In this document: in pieces, positions 9,377 to 15,365 of the stretch
Position numbering within the stretch: the first letter of the stretch is position 1
Layout of the letters: the number at the start of each line of letters is the position of its first letter
DNA from: Temnopleurus reevesii
Taxonomy: Eukaryota > Echinodermata > Echinoidea > Temnopleuroida > Temnopleuridae
Assembly: GCA_036244855.1 (NCBI GenBank)
Contig: BQKZ01000778.1
Span: 104,580-119,944, forward strand
Direction of reading: 5' to 3'
DNA: 15,365 nt
The notes under the pieces: generated by a model
Told to the model about the DNA's origin: nothing
What the model saw: only the letters and a program-made list of their open reading frames with translations
Database searches by the model: none
Translations under genes and position numbers: made by a program

Positions 9377-10451
9377 AAGGTGTGGTCACACCGGTCGAGC
9401 GGAGATTTAGCGGTCCTTTAGCGGAAGGAATTAAGGATTTAATTTCGGCAACGCTCGTCACCGCTCACAAAGTGGGTAGAACAATTGATCTCTTTTGTAA
9501 AACGCTTACCTCCGCCCATCTAACACCGCTTTTTCTATAGCCTGGTCATATCGGATGGGCGGTGCTAAATAGCTATCCTGGGCGGTAACAAGACTTAATC
9601 ACCGCTCGTAACCGTTCACCGCCGTTTAACATAAGTTCGCCTCCGCTAAGTCAACGCAGGTTTCCGCTCGACCACCGCTTATGGTCCCTCCTACCACTCT
9701 GAAAGTTTTGAGCTGCACAAAATATTGCGAGCGGAAAGAAGCGAGGGGACTTACCGCTCTGGCAAAGTTCATGGCCGCTCCAACACTGCCCTGGTACCGC
9801 TATACGGTGGTTGGTGGACGCTTGGATCCGCTAGGCCAACGCAGAAATCTGCATTGCTTCCCACTGAGACCCCAAACAACAAAGCAATCGCATATAGCGC
9901 AACGGAATTTTAATCACTTTGAAATTCTCTTGTGTGAATGCACTGTCGTGGCAGCTGGAATATTTCCCAGGTGCTACGCAGTGTACTTCACACAATGGAA
10001 TTCAAAGAATAAAATTCCATTCAATCCTCGGATCCCTAACCAATGTACAGAATCATCTTTTCAAAGACGGCCCAAAGTGGGGCATGGCTTTTGGGTTAAA
10101 CTTCCGGCGAACCAAAGCACGCATGTGCATGATGTCGCTCTGCGTTGACCGAGCGGATCCAAGCGGCCACAAACTTGCGTCTAGCGGTGCCTGGGCGGTG
10201 TTTTAGCGGTGGTGAACTTTGCCAGAGCGGAAATTGCCCTCTCCTTATCGCTCGCAATCTTTTGTGCGGCTCAAAACCTTTTGCATTTTGGAGCGGAACT
10301 AGGGACCATGACAGATTGGAGAGCTGATCCAGCGGTGCACTAGTGGATGCCAACGTATGTTTAGCGATGGTGAACGGTTACGAGCGGTAATGAATTTTTG
10401 TCTCCGCTAAAGAACCGCCAAGGCTCCGCTCGGCCGTTGTGACCATACCTT
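9377..10451. mobile_element. Non-autonomous DNA transposon with long inverted repeats rich in GAGCGG/CCGCTC
   Basis: The left end AAGGTGTGGTCACA and the right end, read on the minus strand as AAGGTATGGTCACA, form terminal inverted repeats flanked by TA on both sides (9375-9376 and 10452-10453). The inversion continues far inward. The right arm, about 10143-10451, matches the left arm in blocks up to about 9845, including GCTCGTAACCGTTCACC, TTTTGAGC(T/C)GCACAAAA, CGCTCTGGCAAAGTTCA and CGCTTGGATCCGCT. The left arm is about 165 bases longer (9425-9590). A loop of about 300 bases (9846-10142) lacks the motif. Dozens of AGCGG/CCGCT hexamer-type motifs fill both arms. No transposase frame is present, and the open frames over the element (9681-10148, 9919-10206, 10096-10353) are compositional. 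The TA flanks suggest Tc1/mariner-like insertion, although left TTAA against right TTAC also leaves a decayed TTAA site possible. Family unassigned. Confidence 0.85.
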
Positions 10452-10453
10452 TA

Positions 10454-11224
10454 CATGTGCAACCCTATAGAAGTATATGGAAATGCTTTTCCAAAGCCCC
10501 TCTGTCGGAGCCCCCGTTCCCACCCTATTCAAATCGTTCCGTCCCTGAAATGTACACAAACAGGAAGACTTCTTGCATACCACTATAACACTTGAGCAGA
10601 TTGAGAAAACACATGTATTTGTGCTGCTCTAAGGACACCAACCTGAGAAACAATGATCAACATGATTTACTAGGTAAATTATTTACAAATCAAGAAGGAA
10701 TTTGCATCTTTGATATTAGGTGACCTTTTGAAGGTACATGTATTTAGAAAAAAAATCTTGGCTAAATTTGAAACATAAAATATATCTTCTACATCTAATT
10801 TTATAATGTGATTTAATCATAATCTCTGGATATCAAAAATACATGTATATACACAAATTGGAAGTCTCTAAAGCAATCATAAATCACAATTTTTTCATGA
10901 TTCATTAAAAAACTATGAGTTTGGAGGAAAATATTGGAAACATCAGAATAAACAACAAAATCAAAAGCTTGCATGATTCACAAAATATCATCATTCTAGT
11001 AATTAGAAATCATTTAAAATCATATTATTATCAAAGGAACATTAGGAGGAAAAAAAATTCAGAGTGCCAAACTTTAATAGCCTGTTTGGTGTTAAGCCTT
11101 CTGACACTTACACATGTCTGATACAAGTGGTAATGGTTTCCTACATGTGGAAGTAACAATGTCCTTCTTCAAGCTCCAAATTTCCTGAAATCAAGAAATT
11201 TCGTGAAAAGTGAAATCGCTAGGA
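10454..11224. other. AT-rich non-coding stretch
   Basis: AT-rich sequence with short C-rich patches near 10495-10540. It has two TACATGTA palindromes (10736 and 10840). The open frame at 10915-11121 is Ile/Asn/Lys-rich, as expected from AT-rich noise. No gene, RNA or repeat end identified. Confidence 0.4.
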
Positions 11225-11640
11225 TTGAGATGCATACCGTGCTTTAACAAACAATAGCGAGGTTACGCACCGTCATCACGAACGGCAAAATCGCTGATCA
11301 ATACCATTTTCGACCCGTTTAAGTCGGCTTCGCTGGTTGCCAGTGACAACAGCGGCGAAGAGCAGAATTCTACAACGGCTTTTGCTCAAACCCACGTCCG
11401 TCTTAGATGCAGGAACGTAGCCAATCAGATGCGGCCAAGAGTATCACGTGCCTATTATGCAAATCTTTGGATTTCGGCGTGAAAGCTCGTCACACTCAAT
11501 TTGCATACTGCCGTTGAGCGAGTAGCGTAACAGAAGTTAAGAGCAACGGAGGGAATAAGGACGGGTTAGCAAGAACGCAGGAATCTGATGAATTCTCCCA
11601 TCGTTGAGCCGCTCCGTTGTCGAGCGTAAACTCGGGAATA
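11225..11640. promoter_or_regulatory. GC-rich, CpG-containing island with inverted octamer pair, CCAAT box and E-box
   Basis: This is a sharply bounded, GC-richer segment in an AT-rich background. Visible sites are an X-box-like imperfect palindrome (GTTGCCAGTGACAAC, 11336-11350), CCAATCAG (11421-11428), an E-box CACGTG (11445-11450), the octamer ATGCAAAT (11457-11464), and the same octamer inverted (ATTTGCAT, 11499-11506). Clustered CCAAT and octamer sites are known from POU and NF-Y-bound promoters. No coding frame is seen. Its degenerate ends (a TTACGC-containing segment near 11260, and again inverted near 11620) leave open that it is an old transposon copy and not a promoter or enhancer. 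Confidence 0.35.
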
Positions 11641-11767
11641 TACATGTACACAACCAAGCCAAGGATTTGTAACTTTTATCCTGCAAATTCTATGCATCAT
11701 CAAGGTGATTAAATTTTACTCAAGATATAACAAGTATACTACATGTATATCTCTCACAGGCAGCATT

Positions 11768-12035
11768 TGTATCACCTACACCATGAGCAGAAGAGACAAG
11801 GAACTTAAAAGTAAATAACTTCCATTCAGGCCTTCACAATAGCGAGATACACACAAAATAATGTTCCTTCTCTTTTCTTCTATGGAGAAATGTCAAACAG
11901 GTGACACATTTATGTTCTGTGAATGAATAGGGAAGCTATTTTCTTTTGCGTTCATGGTACTATTGTGAAGGCTTGAATGAAGTTGTTTACTTTGTCCAGT
12001 CCCTTTGTTCCTTCTCTTCACAGTGCTATACAACA
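11768..12035. mobile_element. Foldback (MITE-like) element with ~65-75-bp inverted arms
   Basis: The left arm at about 11768-11843 and the right arm at about 11959-12035 are imperfect inverted copies. CAGGCCTTCACAATAG at 11827-11842 is the complement of CTATTGTGAAGGCTTG at 11960-11975. Further out, AGAGACAAGGAAC on the left pairs with GTTCCTTCTCTT on the right. The central ~115 bases have no coding frame. This is a third independent foldback structure in the window, unrelated in sequence to the others. Confidence 0.7.
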
Positions 12036-12062
12036 TCAGGATAACATGAGCCTATTATAGTA

Positions 12063-12237
12063 CAGTCAAACCTCGTTATAAAGAGCACTGATATAACAAG
12101 CTCTCGTTATAACAAGGTAATTTTCATGGTCCCAACTCTTTGTATTTTATTGTATTTTGACTCTGATATAACAAGGTTTCAATATAAAGAGGTAATTCCT
12201 CTGGTCCCAACAAACTCGTTATAACGAGGTTAGACTG
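12063..12237. mobile_element. pogo/Tigger-like MITE (CAGTCAAACCTCG ends)
   Basis: The left end CAGTCAAACCTCGTTATAA is preceded by TA (12061-12062). The right end reads inverted as CAGTCTAACCTCGTTATAA and is followed by TA (12238-12239). TA target duplication and CAG-starting ends with TCGTTATAAC repeats fit non-autonomous pogo/Tigger-type elements (established for that family). Inside are two direct copies of a segment of about 75 bases containing GAGGTAATT and TGGTCCCAAC. No transposase is encoded. Confidence 0.7.
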
Positions 12238-12422
12238 TATTGAATTATTCCTTATAAAAAAAGTATCTTTTTGATAGCAAGCCTTTCTGAACATCAGAAT
12301 CTTATTCTTATTGAACACTGACATGAATTGCAAAACCACAAATTTGTGATTTTGTGAACACCTGTCTACAGTGGCCACATTTTCTGTTTTCCTTGGAAGG
12401 TTACAACAGAGAGGTTTGACTG
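12063..12422. mobile_element. Possible longer version of the same element, second right end at 12422
   Basis: A second right-hand terminus, GAGGTTTGACTG followed by TA, ends at 12422. Its inverted form CAGTCAAACCTC matches the left end at 12063 perfectly over 12 bases, better than the inner right end does. The 360-base span may therefore be the true element, with the inner end at 12237 being a repeat, or two elements may be nested. The interior (12256-12400) holds no coding frame of merit, and the minus-strand open frame 12124-12378 is repeat-derived. Confidence 0.5.
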
Positions 12423-12424
12423 TA

Positions 12425-13005
12425 GGTGTTAGTGAAGCTATTGAAAATTAATTCAAAACCATAAAATCACATGAATGAAATGCATGCAAAGATGCATCAA
12501 TCTAAGAGGGTGTTGATACGAAGTTGCCATTAATTGTATGTTGCAGTTGATCAGCAACATACGTGTATCATATGTGTCTTGTCAAAAGCGCACACAGTGC
12601 GCGAATAAAAATGAGCATTCCCATTTGCTGACTTACATTTGATTTCCAATCAATTGCAACTTTGTAGCAAAACCCTCTATGTGTTATTCTGAATTTTTGA
12701 TTCTCTCCTTTCTTTAATAATTTGGATTCTGATAGTAATTTTCATTCATGACTCTAATGGATGCATAACAAATACTTTCGCAACAACTATTTCATCCTTT
12801 ATTGCTCGTGAAGGACAGGCCTTTCTTTGGCTAATTGTTTGCATTACAAGTGCTTTTCAACATATCCCCACTTTTGTCTTCATATTCGTATCTGGAATGG
12901 CCTTAGATGTTTTCTGCTATATATCGCTCTATTGCACTAACTCTTGGCTCCACGCTCTATGGGAGGTTACTTTTACTCCCTCCCTGTACAGTAGAACTAT
13001 TGCCT
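12425..13005. other. 3' flank of the asparaginase gene, no gene seen
   Basis: AT-rich sequence that includes two small hairpins (GTATGTTGC/GCAACATAC at 12536-12562 and GCGCAC/GTGCGC at 12588-12602). For the minus-strand asparaginase gene a poly(A) signal would appear as TTTATT on the plus strand. One lies near 12798 and another near 13074, but neither can be confirmed. Confidence 0.4.
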
Positions 13006-13092
13006 TCTTGGGCACAAATTGCTCCATAGCATAACGATTCCTCATTGCCTGTTTCCATGGTAACACCAAGTTGTTTATTACACACAAAGGCC
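13006..13092 (-). pseudogene. Decayed copy of the asparaginase 3' coding end (copy 2)
   Basis: On the minus strand this encodes INNLVLPWKQAMRNR, then YAMEQFVPK, closely matching INGLVLPWRQAMRDR and the tail DTGQFVPK of the intact last exon at 13273-13579. There is one extra codon. The TAG stop of the intact copy is AAG here, so the frame runs on for about 25 meaningless residues. The upstream exon body with HGTDT is absent and no acceptor site precedes it. It is a partial tandem duplication of the exon end and is not expected to function. Confidence 0.8.
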
Positions 13093-13120
13093 CCTCATGT
13101 CGCATCCGTTGATGGACGAG

Positions 13121-13217
13121 TGATGGACTACTTGGGAACAACTGTCTGGGAACAACTGTCCCGCATCATGATACTGCCACACCCGTCCCCTTGGCAACAC
13201 TTAGCTCTTCATTACAA
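13121..13217 (-). pseudogene. More decayed copy of the asparaginase 3' coding end (copy 3)
   Basis: This starts with TGATGGACTACTTGGG, almost the same as the sequence at the 3' end of the intact exon (AATGGACTACTTGGGC). It then follows the intact copy with gaps (CCCGCATCATGAT, TCCCCTTGGCAACAC, ATTAC). It carries an internal 14-base duplication of TGGGAACAACTGTC that disrupts the frame. It lies between copy 2 and the intact exon, so three successive versions of the same exon end stand in a row. Confidence 0.65.
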
Positions 13218-13272
13218 CTAAGATAGCCTTTTAGGTTCACTTAACTTGTGCCAATCGACGAGGGGGAATGGA

Positions 13273-13579
13273 CTACTTGGGCACAAACTGCCCCGTATCA
13301 CGATCCCGCATCGCCTGTCTCCATGGCAAAACCAAGCCATTTATCACTACGTAAATCCCATTGGAAGACAAGCACTGTAGGGCTCCCAGGGCCATGCCCA
13401 CATTGAAATCAGCATCAGAGTCTTTGAATCTCTCTGGCAGGAAAGCTCCGGTGAGGACGATCTTCTTGGGCAGGTTCTGGTGGCCGAGGAACGCTGCGGT
13501 GGACAGGAGGGTGTCGGTACCATGCGTGATGAGGACAAGCTTCTCGCTGCAGTCGTTGCACGCAGTCAGGAGCTTTAAC
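13273..13579 (-). CDS. L-asparaginase-like protein (short bacterial type), last coding exon
   Basis: This exon follows acceptor TTTCCAAG|G and encodes 101 full residues to TAG at 13273-13275. It starts with LKLLTACNDCSEKLVLITHGTDT. The motif HGTDT holds the second catalytic Thr and the Asp of the asparaginase/glutaminase family (PF00710), and KKIVLTGAF places a Lys where the family's catalytic Lys lies. FKDSDADFNVGMALGAL matches the conserved aspartate-containing loop that precedes the helix. The protein ends in GQFVPK, so only the N-terminal catalytic domain is present and the usual C-terminal domain is absent; the complete protein would be about 160-170 residues, as in short bacterial asparaginase-domain proteins. 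L-asparagine hydrolysis to aspartate and ammonia is the family reaction, but activity of the short form is unproven. Joined to the exon at 14576-14735 it gives DITDEDRLKLLTAC, a seamless family match. Two decayed copies of its end lie downstream. Confidence 0.9.
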
Positions 13580-14575
13580 CTTGGAAAGACATTGGTGAAA
13601 GAAATTGAGAGATGATGATGGTCATAAATGTAATGGCAGTCTTCATTCATCTTTTAATATCATCTAATCCAGTTGCAGAAATACTTCAGAATGAGAAGGG
13701 GGCATCAAAGAAATAACCCTTAAACCACTGTCATTCGACATGTATTCATGATGTTAAAGAAATTGTCACACATGGTGACATTGTTATCTTTTTTTAAATA
13801 TGAAATCAAGCTGACCTATGTTATTACTAGCACAATAATGAAAAAGGAAAAAAAAAAGAAAAGAAAAAGGAAGTTACACAGAGACAATCAAGATATGATT
13901 TGATACCATCTCATGCGTACCATACAAATCGTACTATGGCAAGACTGTGACATTGTGTATTAAAGAGTCATTGTACACAGCCCCTTAACTCGGACAAACA
14001 TATGGCAAGTTCAAGTACTTAAAGCCTAATGATATCACGCGCACTCAGCTTTGAAATAGATGCGCACTTCGCTTAAAGCTGGCTAGTAGGTATGCTGCAA
14101 GAAATAAGAAGAATAAATCAAATAATACAAGTGCTTCCGGAAAATAAACTAGTAATATAAACTTGTAAACTCATTTTTGCATATTGCTGATGCATTGTAC
14201 AACAGAATATTCTTGTCTACAAGTTGGTGCATTTGTGGAAAAAAATGAGCTCAATTAAATTCTGCCAGTAGCCTTGTTGAACAATGTATCTTTCATTTAT
14301 CTCATATAAACCCCCCCCCCCTATAATCACACTCATGTCTTTTTGCTATTTATATATTTTTTGCACGTACATGTAGCTCTGGAGAGTAAGAACTCATTTG
14401 AGGAGCCACTAACGGGGAAAAAATAAAATAATTCCTCTTATGTTTCTCAATTTTTATCGAGATGATAAGGATAAAAACTCATGAAGAAAACTTGCTGAGA
14501 AAACTCACCTGAAGTGAGTGAACGAACAGATTCCCTTCAGTGAATAAATTGGCAATAATCTTTGAAAGTTTGTAC
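13580..14575 (-). other. Asparaginase intron (996 bp)
   Basis: Read on the minus strand it starts with the donor AG|GTACAA (GT at 14575-14574) and ends with the acceptor TTTCCAAG, with a polypyrimidine stretch before it. It is a phase-2 intron that splits the Arg codon of DEDR. A stronger-looking GTGAGT donor lies 67 bases further into the intron (GT at 14508-14507). Using that site would add 22 residues not seen in the family and would need a different acceptor to keep frame. The intron has A/G-rich and C-run patches and no other feature. Confidence 0.75.
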
Positions 14576-14735
14576 CTGTCTTCATCAGTGATATCCTGGC
14601 TGTCTTTCTGGCACACAGTCTCGTATCTAAACCTCAGGGGGACCTTGTGTCGTTCTATGATGCCCCTGGCGGCACTCTCACTAATCTCAAAGGCATAGCC
14701 ACCTTTTCTCTTGGGATAATCCTTGTCGATCGTTC
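14576..14735 (-). CDS. L-asparaginase-like protein, internal (penultimate) coding exon
   Basis: This exon is too short and lacks a start codon, so it is found only by reading between splice sites. It follows acceptor TTCCATAG and begins with GA, which completes a Gly codon with the previous exon. It then encodes TIDKDYPKRKGGYAFEISES and a further 32 residues to DITDED. G-TIDK is the family's N-terminal nucleophile motif (GGTI), with the catalytic Thr as the first full codon. GYAFEIS matches the strand and loop after it, and DSQDITDED is the substrate-binding Ser/Asp region. It ends in phase 2, GACAG|GTACAA. Catalytic residues in both exons are intact, so the gene appears functional. The 5' exon, with the start and the strand leading into the first Gly, was not found within 14736-15365 and probably lies beyond the edge. 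Confidence 0.88.
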
Positions 14736-15365
14736 CTATGGAATCAAGGGGACAGAATCAAATTTATAACAACACTGAATAATAATCAAAGTTACAACAA
14801 CAACACTGATATAATAATTAGTCTGTTTATCATTTGAAGGTAGAATAAATGCTCAAGTTTGAAACACATCATGTATTTATCATTCTTTCCTGTAAGAACA
14901 TGTGGACAGAATCAAGGCTAGTAAGATAATAATGTCTTGTTCACTCAGGGTAGACACTTTTTTTTTGTATAAACCTTTCTCCTATTAGGCCCTGCTATAT
15001 TTGGCGTTCTCTCCCTTCTCTTATCCAAATCTGTTAACTTGCTGTTGAATAGTTACTATTTTTGGTAAACACATGTAATGATATTGATAACGATGGTAAT
15101 ATTGATGAAGATAATAACAATAACATTTTCAAGAAATGAATAAAACAATGCAGGAGACAATATAATTCTATATTAGTACTTATGTTTGTAAAAATATCAA
15201 ATTACACTGTATTTTGTTTAATTATGTTTATACTAATGCTAGACAATGCTTATCAACTATAATTTTCTGAGAACTTATGCCTTTTTATTTTATTTTTTTT
15301 TACATATTTTCTTTGATAGTGAGTGTATCTTAAGAAATAATAATTTGTGATTCATTAAAAAAAAA
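14736..15365 (-). other. Upstream intron of the asparaginase gene (partial), AT-rich
   Basis: Directly before the exon on the minus strand is a reasonable acceptor, TTGATTCCATAG. The rest is AT-rich with T-runs and imperfect AATAAT/GATGAT repeats near 15079-15130. I found no coding segment ending in a donor that would supply the first Gly and a start codon. The window ends in a run of A. Confidence 0.55.

Noticed and set aside
9681..10353. Several overlapping open frames inside the long-inverted-repeat element
   Set aside because: They exist on both strands, follow the GC-richer repeat composition, contain no transposase motif, and cross arm and loop borders.
9377..10451. CRISPR-like or tandem-repeat array explanation for the repeated GAGCGG words
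   Set aside because: Spacing is irregular, the words face opposite ways in the two halves, and the whole is explained by inverted arms of a transposon in eukaryotic DNA.
13347..13615. Alternative open frames over the asparaginase last exon (13347-13538 minus, 13361-13615 plus)
   Set aside because: They are shadows of the asparaginase frame, which alone shows family motifs.

Overview
The window looks like nuclear DNA of a eukaryote, most likely a marine invertebrate (an echinoderm-type deuterostome is my best guess, with low certainty). The base composition is AT-rich, coding DNA is sparse and split by introns with GT/AG borders, short terminal-inverted-repeat transposons and foldback elements are abundant, and G/C and CT homopolymer tracts are common. 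Nothing resembles bacterial gene density, operons or ribosome binding sites. The palindrome TACATGTA is strikingly frequent.

Two protein-coding genes are supported, both on the minus strand and both incomplete. (1) At 4174-5233 is the first coding exon of a serine-rich, probably phosphoregulated protein that I do not recognise. It encodes 353 residues, ends at a good splice donor, and its remaining exons lie beyond the left edge or were not found. (2) At 13273-14735 are the last two coding exons of a short, bacterial-type L-asparaginase-like protein. They carry GTIDK, HGTDT and KKIVLTG, which hold the family's catalytic Thr, Thr-Asp and Lys. The first exon lies beyond the right edge or was not found. 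Just downstream are two decayed copies of the end of the last asparaginase exon (13006-13092 and 13121-13217).

Layout: 1-2379 is AT-rich with no recognisable gene, probably intron of gene 1 or intergenic. 2380-3328 is a near-perfect 473-bp direct duplication joined at a single N, probably an assembly artefact. 3329-4173 is intron of gene 1. 4174-5233 is exon 1, with its 5' leader and a TATA-like site to the right. 6061-7160 is a low-complexity belt (G-runs, a CT microsatellite, pyrimidine-rich strand). 7161-9376 is AT-rich and holds two foldback elements. 9377-10451 is a 1.07-kb long-inverted-repeat element packed with a GAGCGG/CCGCTC motif. 11225-11640 is a GC-rich island with an inverted pair of octamer sites, a CCAAT box and an E-box. 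11768-12035 is another foldback. 12063-12422 is a pogo/Tigger-like MITE or composite. 12425-14735 is the asparaginase 3' region and gene. 14736-15365 is AT-rich, presumably intron.

The two genes have no evident functional link; they are simply head-to-tail neighbours separated by about 8 kb of transposon-rich DNA.
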